DNA of 64,000 nucleotides, taken from assembly GCA_902492755.1 (NCBI GenBank), contig CABUNB010000001.1, positions 1 to 64,000 of the forward strand, in the 5' to 3' direction. Of the stretch, positions 16,184 through 24,634 are shown in pieces (position 1 is the stretch's first letter; the number at the start of each line of letters is the position of its first letter). Source of the stretch: an uncultured Collinsella sp. Its GTDB lineage: Bacteria > Actinomycetota > Coriobacteriia > Coriobacteriales > Coriobacteriaceae. A program made the position numbers and the translations under genes. The notes beneath the pieces were generated by a model. The model was not told the DNA's origin. It did not search any database and saw only the letters and a list, made by a program, of their open reading frames with translations.

Positions 16184-17695
16184 ATGTCCCAGAATTTGAC
16201 TCGGGTGATTGTTACTACTGATATGGAAGTCGATGATATGAACTCGCTCGTTCATTTGGCTCTGTATCTTAACTTGCTTGACGTGCAGGCTGTGGTGTAT
16301 ACGGCTTCGCAGTATCACTTTCTTGGGGATGGCGTGCATACGCTCGGTGAGGTGAATCCGCATTGGCGGACTAAAGGGCGTCGCTCTTATGAGTGGGATG
16401 TTGTGCCTCATGAGCCTGATCCGCTGGCTGGGGAGCTTCTTGAGTATCGGCCATTTCCTGAGCATTGGATTGAGAGTCTCTGGAGTAATGAATATGCCCA
16501 GGCTTGGCCGCAGTTGCAGGCTAATGCGGCTGCCGCCGGCGAGCCGCCGTTTCCCTCGCCTGCTCAGATGATTGAGCGTACGTTTGTAGGCAATGTTGCT
16601 TTTGAGGGCGATGTGCGTGAGGAGACTGAGGGCTCGCGCGTGATTGCGCAGGCGATTTTTGATGATGACCCGCGTACGCTTTGGCTGCTCAGCTGGGGTG
16701 GCATGAATACGATCGTTCGTGCGCTCATGAGTATTGCTGAGCGCTATCGCGATACGCCCGAATGGTCTTCTGTGCAGCAGCGCGTCTATCAGAAGGTGCG
16801 CGTGATGGGCGTTGCCGATGGCGTGGGACAGGACAATTCTTGGCTCGACCATGGGCGCGAGCTTTTTCCCGAGCTCATCTTTTGGTGCGTGCCCTATATG
16901 TACGGCGGCTACGTTGATGCCAAGATGGCTCAGCCCGATACGCTGCCGCTGTTTCAGGCTCCCTGGCCTGCACAGAATCTCACCCAAGGCAACGGCCCCC
17001 TTATGACGCGCTATATGCTCTACGGCGATGGCAAGGTGTACGAAAACGAGCCCGAGCGATTCCAGTTTGGCAAGCATGCCCGCTTGGATTGGGGCTTGGA
17101 AGGCATGCCCGCAATGCAGTTTGAGCGCGGCGATTTTATGGCCGAGGGCGATAGCATGACCTATATTCCGCTGCTGCCCTTTGGCCTGCGCGGTATCGAC
17201 AATCGAGACTTTGACACGTTGCTCGGGCGCATGTTCCTTGACGGACATCCTGACTCGAATGCACCCGCGGGATTTGCGGCCATGGGCACGCCGGCAGAGG
17301 GTAACCCCAATCCCTACCTGCGTGCTTACCAGGAGGACTTCGCCGCCCGTGCGCAGTGGTGCGACGCAGCACCCGAGGCATGCTCGCATCCGGCACATGT
17401 TGTTGAGGCTACGGACGACCGTGAAGCCGCGGCTGGAGAGCGCGTTGCCCTGGCGGCAACCGTCGTCGACCCCGATGGCGCAGGTTCCGACGCACGCTGG
17501 GATGTCGCCATGGGACCGACAAGCTACGCAGGCTCCCAGGATTTGTCGCTTTGGCAAGAATGTGCCCTGGACACTGCCTTTACCGTGCCCACCGATGCAC
17601 AACCCGGTGACCGCTTCGTGCTCACCCTCAGCGTGCAGACGCGCGCCGAGCGCCCCTGCACCCGCTACGCCCAGGTCGCCATCACCGTCGCGTAG
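16184..17695 (+). CDS. DUF1593 nucleoside-hydrolase-like protein
   Basis: A 503-aa protein of the DUF1593 family, whose N-terminal domain resembles nucleoside hydrolases (RVIVTTDMEVDDMNS, an Asp-rich strand end like the Ca2+-binding DxDxDD motif) and whose C-terminal part is an Ig/cadherin-like beta domain (ERVALAATVVDPDG). The family occurs beside plant-polysaccharide genes, but its substrate is unknown. No signal peptide is visible. ATG 16184 has GGAG 9 nt upstream; an earlier ATG at 16160 lacks an RBS. Third codon positions are T-rich in the first third and C-rich later, an odd shift within one gene. Confidence 0.8.
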   Translation: MSQNLTRVIVTTDMEVDDMNSLVHLALYLNLLDVQAVVYTASQYHFLGDGVHTLGEVNPHWRTKGRRSYEWDVVPHEPDPLAGELLEYRPFPEHWIESLWSNEYAQAWPQLQANAAAAGEPPFPSPAQMIERTFVGNVAFEGDVREETEGSRVIAQAIFDDDPRTLWLLSWGGMNTIVRALMSIAERYRDTPEWSSVQQRVYQKVRVMGVADGVGQDNSWLDHGRELFPELIFWCVPYMYGGYVDAKMAQPDTLPLFQAPWPAQNLTQGNGPLMTRYMLYGDGKVYENEPERFQFGKHARLDWGLEGMPAMQFERGDFMAEGDSMTYIPLLPFGLRGIDNRDFDTLLGRMFLDGHPDSNAPAGFAAMGTPAEGNPNPYLRAYQEDFAARAQWCDAAPEACSHPAHVVEATDDREAAAGERVALAATVVDPDGAGSDARWDVAMGPTSYAGSQDLSLWQECALDTAFTVPTDAQPGDRFVLTLSVQTRAERPCTRYAQVAITVA

Positions 17696-17715
17696 CAAGC
17701 GACAGCGCCCACATT

Positions 17716-17907
17716 CGACAAAGAGTGTCCCCCAGGCGCCAAACGAGCGAGGATTTTTGGACACCCAAATGACGAGAGTGGATAATCTCCCACTTTGAGC
17801 CTGCACACAGGCCAAAAACGGGAGATTATCCACTCTCATTTTGCGGCACTCATTGGGGACAGACTTAAATGAGTAGTTTCACTCATTTAAGTACGTCCCC
17901 AATGACT
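17716..17907. repeat. Composite intergenic repeat, copy 2
   Basis: The core hairpin is at 17774-17837, with the same 18-bp arms as copy 1. The left part begins CGACAAAGAGTGTCCCC and includes GAGCGAGGATTTTTGGAC, shared with copy 3. The right part carries two GTCCCCAATGA units. It fills most of the 334-bp gap and starts 20 bp after the DUF1593 stop. Confidence 0.8.
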
Positions 17908-18029
17908 AGTCAAAAATGGGCCATGTGTCCCAGTTGTGGAGACTCGTTGAGCCGTCTGGGTATCGTGAAAGGCTGCGCACTCCCCCATCATCAAAAGTGA
18001 CACACGCTACCTGTTGATGGGAGGCAACC

Positions 18030-18767
18030 ATGGGCTTCTTTGACAAGATGTTCGAGAAGAAAGAGTGCGCGATTTGCGGTACTGAGCTGGGGCTTCTAGG
18101 TAAGACCAAAATCAGCGAAGGCTACCTGTGCAAAGAATGCGTCGGCAAGCTCTCCCCCTTCTTTGGCGGTTATCGCTCTAGCACCGCGGACGACATTCGC
18201 GAGCAGCTCGCCTATCGCGAGGCCAATGCCGAGCGCCTGGCATCGTTCAATCCCACGCGCACGCTCTCGGCCGGACGCACCAATATTATGCTCGACGAGG
18301 ACGCGGGCCTGCTGATCATTACCTCGCAGACGCGCTGGCGCGACGCCAACCCCGACATCATCGAGTTTTCGCAGGTGCTCGGCTGCGATATGGATATCGA
18401 TGAGCACCGCACCGAGATCTATCGCGAGACCAAGGACGGCGAGCGCGAGAGTTATGACCCGACGCGCTACGACCTGGATTACGACTTCAATCTGACCATC
18501 CACGTCAACACGCCGTACTTTACCGAGATCGACCTGCGCGTGAACGACTCCACCATTGAGCAGCGCGGGTCCATCGAGTACCGCGAGGCCAAACGTCAGG
18601 CAACCGAAGTCCGCGACGCGCTGGTGCAGCTGCGTCAGGAGACGCGCGACAGCGTCGTTGCCGCTAAGGCCCCCAAGACCGCGGTCACTTGCCCCTTCTG
18701 CGGTGCCACCACCATCCCCGATGCCAGTGGGCGCTGCGAATACTGCGGCGGCGCCATCGGCGCATAG
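18030..18767 (+). CDS. DUF4428-type zinc-ribbon protein
   Basis: A 245-aa cytoplasmic protein with an N-terminal treble-clef type finger (CAICGTELGLLGK, then CKEC; about residues 12-38, as in DUF4428), a middle beta-rich domain similar to short PH-like domains, and a C-terminal zinc ribbon (CPFCGATT ... CEYCGG). It heads a run of four genes with two further zinc-ribbon proteins, the second carrying an SPFH domain. RBS GGGAGG precedes the ATG. Probable adaptor of a membrane-associated complex; no catalytic residues seen. Confidence 0.8.
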   Translation: MGFFDKMFEKKECAICGTELGLLGKTKISEGYLCKECVGKLSPFFGGYRSSTADDIREQLAYREANAERLASFNPTRTLSAGRTNIMLDEDAGLLIITSQTRWRDANPDIIEFSQVLGCDMDIDEHRTEIYRETKDGERESYDPTRYDLDYDFNLTIHVNTPYFTEIDLRVNDSTIEQRGSIEYREAKRQATEVRDALVQLRQETRDSVVAAKAPKTAVTCPFCGATTIPDASGRCEYCGGAIGA

Positions 18768-18791
18768 CCCCCGGCACGGAAAGGACCGATC

Positions 18792-20114
18792 ATGGCCTTC
18801 GAAAGCGTTAACTATCAGTGCCCTGCCTGCGGCGGCCCGCTGCATTTTGCAAGCGCCGAGCAAAAGCTCGTCTGCGACTACTGCGACTCGCGTTTTGAAG
18901 TCGAAGAAGTCGAGGCTCTCTATCGCGAGCGCCAGGACAAGGCAGATGCCAAAGCCGATGCGGCGGCCGCAACATCCAAGCCTGCATCCGACGATGCGGT
19001 GCAGGAGCTTGCCGAAAACGCCGGCTATATCTGCTCGTCGTGCGGAGCCGAGCTGATTTCGGACGGCACCGTCGCCGTCACCACCTGCCCGTACTGCGGC
19101 AATCCCGCCGTGGCACCCGGTCAGCTCTCGGGCGACTTCTCGCCTGACCTGGTGATCCCGTTTAAGCTCGAGCGCGACGATGTCATGACCGCACTCAAGG
19201 AGCACTACAAGGGCAAGATCTTGCTGCCCAAGAGCTTTGTCACCGGCAACCACATCGACGAGGTCCAAGGCGTCTACGTGCCGTTTTGGCTCTACGGCGT
19301 CCGCGTGGACGGCGAAGTGTACTTTGACGCAACCAACGAGACCGTGACCGAGGAATCCGACCGCACCGTCACGACCACCGACCACTACGATGCCTACCGT
19401 AAGGGCAATATCTCGTTTGAGCGCGTGCCCGTCGACGGATCGTCCAAGATGCCCGACGGCCACATGGACGCCATCGAGCCGTTTGACTACGAGGCGCTGC
19501 GCCCGTTCTCGGTCGCGTATATGCCCGGCTACATCGCCAACCGCTACGACGAGGACTGCGAGACCTGCAAGGCGCGCGCCGAGCGCCGCATGGAGGAGAG
19601 CACGATCTCGGCCCTGCGCGAGACCGTCGTCGACGAATACGACGACGCCACGGTCGAAAGCAAGCAACTCGACTACACCTGGGAAGACAGCGACTACGCC
19701 CTGTTCCCCGTCTGGATGCTCTCCACCTCGTGGAACGGCAAGAGCTACCTGTTTGCCATGAACGGCCAGACCGGCCGCATGGTCGGCGAGCTCCCCTGCT
19801 CCAAGCCCAAGCTCATCATCGCCTCGGTGCTGTTCTTTGTGATCGGATTTATCCTCTCCCAGATTCTCTTTATGGGCGAATACGCCTTCGATCCGGATTA
19901 CCTCACCTTTGATATCGAGGGCATCCTCATCAACATCGTGGCGCCGCTGATCATCGTGATCATCGGAGACGTGCTGCTGGTAAGCCAGCTCAAGACGGCC
20001 AACGAGGCGACCCACGCCGACGAGTACTGCGGCGAGCTCGACCTGGTCGAAAAGCACGACACCTTCAGCCATACCGAGACCACCGTCGTCATGAAGGACA
20101 ACAAGGACGATTAA
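18792..20114 (+). CDS. TFIIB-type zinc-ribbon membrane protein (YdjG-like)
   Basis: A 440-aa protein with two zinc ribbons (CPACGG ... CDYCDS at residues 10-35; CSSCGAE ... CPYCGN near 80-105), a long soluble domain, and two hydrophobic helices near the C-terminus (about 340-400). The architecture resembles YdjG/YdjH of Bacillus, zinc-ribbon membrane proteins that recruit the SPFH protein YdjI under envelope stress. The next gene is an SPFH protein, matching that partnership. Spacing to both neighbours is short, so one operon is likely. Family assignment is from domain pattern only. Confidence 0.75.
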   Translation: MAFESVNYQCPACGGPLHFASAEQKLVCDYCDSRFEVEEVEALYRERQDKADAKADAAAATSKPASDDAVQELAENAGYICSSCGAELISDGTVAVTTCPYCGNPAVAPGQLSGDFSPDLVIPFKLERDDVMTALKEHYKGKILLPKSFVTGNHIDEVQGVYVPFWLYGVRVDGEVYFDATNETVTEESDRTVTTTDHYDAYRKGNISFERVPVDGSSKMPDGHMDAIEPFDYEALRPFSVAYMPGYIANRYDEDCETCKARAERRMEESTISALRETVVDEYDDATVESKQLDYTWEDSDYALFPVWMLSTSWNGKSYLFAMNGQTGRMVGELPCSKPKLIIASVLFFVIGFILSQILFMGEYAFDPDYLTFDIEGILINIVAPLIIVIIGDVLLVSQLKTANEATHADEYCGELDLVEKHDTFSHTETTVVMKDNKDD

Positions 20115-20162
20115 CCATTCTGACCAATACCACCCCGACTTTAACGAGAAAGGAAGATCACC

Positions 20163-21404
20163 ATGGGACTCTTGAAAGCTGGATTGGGAGCTGCCGGCGG
20201 CGTCATGGCCGACCAGTGGAAAGAATTTATCTATTGTGAATCGATGCCCGCTGACGTCTTGGCCTGCAAGGGCGTCAAGCGCACCGGCGGCCGTAGCTCC
20301 AACACGCACGGCGAGGACAACGTCATCTCCAACGGTTCCGTCATCGCCGTCAACGACGGCCAGGGCATGCTCGTGGTGCAAAACGACAAGATCATCGAAG
20401 TCGCGCTTGAGCCCGGCGAGTTCGTCTTCGACACCGGCAGCGAGCCGAGCGTCTTTAGCGGCAACCTGGGCGACTCCATCAAGGAAACCTTCGCCAATAT
20501 CGGCAGCCGCTTTACCTTTGGCGGCGACGCGGGCAAGGACCAGCGCGTCTACTTCATCAACACCAAGGAGATCATCGGCAACAAGTACGGCACCGCCTCG
20601 CCCGTGCCCTTCCGCGTGGTCGACAACAACATCGGTCTGGACGTCGACATCTCCGTGCGCTGCAACGGTGAGTATTCGTACCGCATCACCAACCCGCTGC
20701 TGTTCTACACCAATGTGTGCGGCAACGTGACCGATAGCTACACACGCGACAAGATCGACAGCCAGCTCAAGTCCGAGCTGCTCACCGCCCTGCAGCCCGC
20801 CTTTGCCAAGATCTCGGAGATGGGCATCCGCTACAGCGCCATCCCCGGCCACACCACCGAGCTCGCCCGCGCGCTCAACGAAGTCCTCTCCGCCGACTGG
20901 CGCGACCTGCGCGGCGTCGAGATCGTGAGCTTTGGCGTTAACTCCATCGCCGCCTCGCAAGAAGACGAGCAGATGATCAAGGACCTGCAGAAGGCCGCGG
21001 TCATGCGCGACCCCACCATGGCGGCAGCCAACATTGCCAGCGCCCAGAGCGACGCAATGCGCGCGGCAGCCGCCAATCCCAACGGCGCGATGGCAGGCTT
21101 TATGGGCATGGGCATGGCAGGTGGCATGGGCGGCATGAACGCCAGCCAGCTGTTCGCCGCCGGCCAGGCACAGCAGCAGGCCGCCCCGCAGCCGGCTCCG
21201 GCACCCGCTCCCGCACCGGCTCCCGCCGCTGCTCCCGCGGCCGGCACATGGACCTGCAGCTGCGGCGCCACCAACACCGGCAAGTTCTGCTCCGAGTGTG
21301 GCAGTCCCGCACCCGCCCCGGCACCGGCCAAGTGGTTCTGCCCCAACTGCGGCAGCGAAAACGGCGGCAAGTTCTGCAGCAACTGCGGAACGCCCAGGCC
21401 CTAG
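20163..21404 (+). CDS. SPFH-domain protein with C-terminal zinc ribbons (YdjI-like)
   Basis: A 413-aa protein. Residues 1-310 form an SPFH/band-7 domain of the 'virion core protein' YdjI group (MADQWKEFIYCESMP, FFV-type strands and a helical SPFH tail). A Gly/Met-rich stretch and a Pro-Ala linker follow, then two zinc ribbons (CSCGATNTGKFCSECG and CPNCGSENGGKFCSNCG). Members gather at membranes and are thought to organise repair of envelope damage. The RBS AGAAAGGAAG precedes the ATG. It would bind the zinc-ribbon membrane protein encoded immediately upstream. No pspA/ydjF homologue is visible here. Confidence 0.85.
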   Translation: MGLLKAGLGAAGGVMADQWKEFIYCESMPADVLACKGVKRTGGRSSNTHGEDNVISNGSVIAVNDGQGMLVVQNDKIIEVALEPGEFVFDTGSEPSVFSGNLGDSIKETFANIGSRFTFGGDAGKDQRVYFINTKEIIGNKYGTASPVPFRVVDNNIGLDVDISVRCNGEYSYRITNPLLFYTNVCGNVTDSYTRDKIDSQLKSELLTALQPAFAKISEMGIRYSAIPGHTTELARALNEVLSADWRDLRGVEIVSFGVNSIAASQEDEQMIKDLQKAAVMRDPTMAAANIASAQSDAMRAAAANPNGAMAGFMGMGMAGGMGGMNASQLFAAGQAQQQAAPQPAPAPAPAPAPAAAPAAGTWTCSCGATNTGKFCSECGSPAPAPAPAKWFCPNCGSENGGKFCSNCGTPRP

Positions 21405-21484
21405 CCCCTCTATCTGGTAATTGGCGGGGGATCCGCCGCCCCCGCTCCTGCTTCTATGGGTTTCGTTCGATTAAGGAGGACACC

Positions 21485-22327
21485 ATGAAGACAACGTTCA
21501 AAAAGTCCGTACTCGCATTCCTGACATGCGTCCTGGCGCTCGCCTTTGCCCTAACGGGCTGCAGCGGCGGCGGCAAAGACCCCAAGGCCAACTTCGTCGG
21601 CAGCTGGGAACTCTCGGGTGGAACCGTGGATGGCGAAGAGCTAACCGATGAGTACATGAAGATGCTCGAGGATTGGGGTGTCCACTGCGTCCTGATTCTC
21701 GATGAGGACGGTACAGGTGCCCTCGACCTGTTCCTTGAAGTCGTCGACCTTAAATGGGAGGCAAAGGACGCCACCACCGTAACCCTCACCGCCGAAGACG
21801 AGTCGTATGACATGAAGCTCAAGGACGGCAAACTCATCCTCGAAGAAGATGACGGAAATCTTGTCTTTACCAAGTCCGACAAGGACCTGTCCGGCACGGT
21901 GAAGAAGGATCGCGAGGCGGCCGAGAAGGAAGAAGAGATCGATGAGGCCGTCGAAGACGACGACGTCCAGAGCATCGAAATCTCCCCCGCCGTCACCGTC
22001 GCCGATGACGACCTGTGCACCATCACCATCACCGAGAAGTTCAAGGACGACTGGGGTGACATCGGCTTTGTTGTTAACATCACCAACAAGAGCGACAAGG
22101 ACCTGACCTTCTACGCTCCCTCCGGCAAGACCAATGTCAACGGCACCATGAAGGACCCCTGGTTCTCGGCTCACCTGATGCCCGGCACCAACGCCACCGA
22201 GGAATTCACCTTCTCGAACGGCGCGCTCGATAGCCTCGACGACCTGGTCAACACGACCATCGGCATCGACGCCTACCTGACCGATTCCTACGAGGACGTC
22301 GCCTCCTACAGCGCAACCATCGCGTAA
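21485..22327 (+). CDS. Lipoprotein of unknown function with C-terminal Ig-like domain
   Basis: A 280-aa lipoprotein: signal peptide with Lys-rich start, lipobox ALTGC near residue 22, a lipocalin-like domain (FVGSWELSGG ... LVFTKSD), a charged Glu/Asp/Lys linker (about 135-165) and a beta-sandwich similar to DUF4352/DUF5067-type domains (VVNITNKSDKDLTFY). AGGAGG lies 5 nt before the ATG. It follows the SPFH gene by 80 bp and ends at a strong terminator, so it may belong to that operon. Substrate or partner unknown. Confidence 0.8.
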   Translation: MKTTFKKSVLAFLTCVLALAFALTGCSGGGKDPKANFVGSWELSGGTVDGEELTDEYMKMLEDWGVHCVLILDEDGTGALDLFLEVVDLKWEAKDATTVTLTAEDESYDMKLKDGKLILEEDDGNLVFTKSDKDLSGTVKKDREAAEKEEEIDEAVEDDDVQSIEISPAVTVADDDLCTITITEKFKDDWGDIGFVVNITNKSDKDLTFYAPSGKTNVNGTMKDPWFSAHLMPGTNATEEFTFSNGALDSLDDLVNTTIGIDAYLTDSYEDVASYSATIA

Positions 22328-22378
22328 CGGCAGACCACGACAGCCGCGGATTGGCGGACATATCCGCGGGCACCAGGC

Positions 22379-22407
22379 GGGGCCGCAGGAAATGATCCTG
22401 CGGCCCC
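22379..22407 (+). terminator. Terminator after the SPFH/lipoprotein operon
   Basis: GGGGCCGCAGGA and TCCTGCGGCCCC pair perfectly over 12 bp with a 5-nt loop. It lies 51 bp after the lipoprotein stop codon; the following sequence contains a short CTTTG. Confidence 0.65.
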
Positions 22408-22444
22408 GTCGCTTTGTGCCGACAGCACTGCCCATACAAGCAGA

Positions 22445-22479
22445 CCGCCCGCCGTTTTTAGATGCGAAACGGTGGGCGG
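22445..22479 (-). terminator. Terminator after the response-regulator gene
   Basis: CCGCCCGCCGTTT and AAACGGTGGGCGG form a 13-bp stem with one mismatch, 39 bp beyond the stop codon of the regulator gene on the minus strand. Confidence 0.55.
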
Positions 22480-22518
22480 CCTATCTTTGCGGCGCCGGAA
22501 CACGGGTGAGCGCGTCGA

Positions 22519-23142
22519 TTACGGGCGCTCCATGTTGGGAACGATGCTGCCCTCGGTCACCGCATGCACGGCCAGGCGCATGATGTTGTCGTAGCCGGTC
22601 TTGCTCAGGATCTCCGAGATGCGGCGCTTGATGGTGCCCTCACTCATAAACAGCTCGGCCGCGATCTCGCGACGACTTTTGCCCTCGCAGGCAAGGCGCA
22701 AAATCGATAGCTCGACATCGTCGAGGGCTGCCGTGCCCGAAAAAATGCTCTCGGGCGGCTTGGGAAACGTGCAGTAGCCAGCCAACGTGGAGCGCATCAC
22801 GGCGAACAGCTCGTCGATACCGACGTTCTTGTACACAAAGCTATCGACGCCCGCCTCGCGGGCCTGATCGACAAAGGTGATCTCGGGCATGCCTGTCATG
22901 ATAATGATGCGACACTCGGGCAGCTGCTCCTTGATGCGTGCCGCCGCCACGATGCCGTTTGAATCGTGTTCGGTGCACACGTCCATCAGTATCATGTCCG
23001 GGCGCTCCTTGAGCGCGACACCCAAGGCCTCGGAGGCATCGGCGATCGCGGCAACGACGGTCATATCGGGCTGGTCGCCAACGGAGCGCGCCAGGCTCTC
23101 GCGCAGGATGGCCTGATCTTCGACAATTAACACGCGGATCAT
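22519..23142 (-). CDS. NarL/LuxR-family response regulator
   Basis: A 207-aa two-component response regulator. The receiver domain (residues 1-120) has the acidic pocket VEDQ near residues 7-9, the phospho-acceptor Asp in MILMDVCTEHD (about 54), the conserved Thr in IIMTGMPE and the Lys in FVYKNVG. The C-terminal LuxR helix-turn-helix contains ILRLACEGKSRREIAAELF. Its ATG overlaps the kinase stop codon (ATGA), with AAAGGAG inside the kinase end, so translation is coupled. The regulated genes are not evident. Confidence 0.92.
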   Translation of the reverse strand: MIRVLIVEDQAILRESLARSVGDQPDMTVVAAIADASEALGVALKERPDMILMDVCTEHDSNGIVAAARIKEQLPECRIIIMTGMPEITFVDQAREAGVDSFVYKNVGIDELFAVMRSTLAGYCTFPKPPESIFSGTAALDDVELSILRLACEGKSRREIAAELFMSEGTIKRRISEILSKTGYDNIMRLAVHAVTEGSIVPNMERP

Positions 23143-24632
23143 GAGTTTCTCCTTTGGGACGTGTCGTTGGCGTTAAGCGGAATGGATACCGTAAGCGTAA
23201 AGGGCGGGGTGGCGTGGACCTCTAGGCTGCCACCCAGATCTTGCGCGACATGCCTCATACCTGGGATACCCGTTCCCTCGCGATACGATACGGGGGCCGG
23301 GGACCCGTCGTTAGAAATCGTCATGTGCGCGACGGCGTCAGCATCCGTCCCCTCCTGCCACAAGCGCACATGGACCCGATGCGCCTGCGCATGCTTGGTG
23401 GCATTGGTCGAGGCCTCGCGGATAATCTGCAAAAAGGCTGCCGCGACACGCACGTCGCTTGGCAGCTCGCCCTCCACATCGATCTGCACGCTCACCAGGC
23501 CAAAGGCATGGACGATATCGCCCAGTTGCTCTGCCGGTTCGGTGTCGCCCCCGCTGCGCAGATCGGCAGCGATTGAGCGCAGCAACGGATCGATCTGCTC
23601 GAGCGACTCGTCGTCCAGGCGCCCCTCCTCCAAATAGCGATGGAGGATGGACAGGCGCTGGCCGATCACATCGTGCACGCGGGAACGCATGCGCAGGTAG
23701 GCCGCATTGTCGGCAACCTTTTTGACTTCTTCGATCTGGGCCTGGAGCTCTTGGCCCGCAAGCTCAAGCAGGTGGTTGGCCTGCGCCAGGCGGTCATGCG
23801 CATGCGCATACTCTGTCACATCCAGACCGATTATGCGCTCGAACGAACGGCCCGAGACCATAACGCCATCGCACACAAACAGGCGAATCTCGGCGGGAGA
23901 AACCTCGACCACCGCACGCGCCTCACCAAAGCGGTCCAGGTTGATCCGCACGCGGTTCTTACCGCCTTCGGGCATTTGCATGCTGAGCTTGCGCAGGTCG
24001 TTCCATGTACCGCTCATATCGCCTAGGTCGGTGGGCATATGAAGCTCCACCAGGTTTTTGCGCATGCAGCGGTTCATGAGCAGTGGACGGCCTCTCGAGT
24101 CCAGATACAGGATGCCCACGGGAATCACGTTGATGGTTTCGATCGTCGAGAACGCGGTGATATCCTCCTGGCGGTTACGGACGTCCATCAAGAGCGCCGC
24201 AACGGAACGGAACAGGAAGAACGCTCCCTCTGCGATAAGGATAACGGCCCACACCGAGCCCATGGCAAAAACCACCGGCGGTGTCACGGCGCCAACAAGC
24301 AGCAGCTCGGCCAGCATGACAGGGCGACGATAGTGCACCATAAGGACCACGCCATAGGCAAAGATCGCGGCATTGAGCCACAGCACTCCGCCCATTGCCC
24401 TGGCGCAAACGTCAAGCGGCGCCACCAGATACGAGCCAGACGACGCGAATAAGATGAGCGCCGAAATCATCAGGTGAAGCACAAGGCTCGTCTCGTAGGC
24501 GCAAATCACCTTACGGTTATAGGACGAGCGGCGCGATGCGATGAGCGGGACGTGGATCATCTGCAGACACGCAGCCAGGGCAAAGACAACATCGAGCGCA
24601 ACGATTTGGGGAAGGATGAACGAAATCTGCAT
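23139..24632 (-). CDS. Membrane sensor histidine kinase (NarL-partner type)
   Basis: A 497-aa kinase with seven or so hydrophobic segments in the first 170 residues, a PAS-like region (INVIPVGILYLDSRGRPLLMNR), a coiled coil, then a HisKA_3-type dimerisation helix with the phospho-His in RSRVHDVIGQRLS and a HATPase_c domain (REASTNATKHA, GTGIPGMRHV). It would autophosphorylate and pass phosphate to the overlapping response regulator. Start: the ATG at 24632 overlaps the upstream stop region; a GTG 6 nt earlier is also possible. The signal is not evident. Confidence 0.9.
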   Translation of the reverse strand: MQISFILPQIVALDVVFALAACLQMIHVPLIASRRSSYNRKVICAYETSLVLHLMISALILFASSGSYLVAPLDVCARAMGGVLWLNAAIFAYGVVLMVHYRRPVMLAELLLVGAVTPPVVFAMGSVWAVILIAEGAFFLFRSVAALLMDVRNRQEDITAFSTIETINVIPVGILYLDSRGRPLLMNRCMRKNLVELHMPTDLGDMSGTWNDLRKLSMQMPEGGKNRVRINLDRFGEARAVVEVSPAEIRLFVCDGVMVSGRSFERIIGLDVTEYAHAHDRLAQANHLLELAGQELQAQIEEVKKVADNAAYLRMRSRVHDVIGQRLSILHRYLEEGRLDDESLEQIDPLLRSIAADLRSGGDTEPAEQLGDIVHAFGLVSVQIDVEGELPSDVRVAAAFLQIIREASTNATKHAQAHRVHVRLWQEGTDADAVAHMTISNDGSPAPVSYREGTGIPGMRHVAQDLGGSLEVHATPPFTLTVSIPLNANDTSQRRNS

Positions 24633-24634
24633 CG

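Noticed and set aside
15659..17839. 726-codon minus-strand frame across the DUF1593 gene and a repeat
   Set aside because: It starts inside the composite repeat and has no recognisable domain; the plus-strand gene does.
18096..20960. 954-codon antisense frame across the zinc-ribbon/SPFH genes
   Set aside because: It overlaps three genes with clear domains and is low-complexity (Val/Ala/Gly/Asp).
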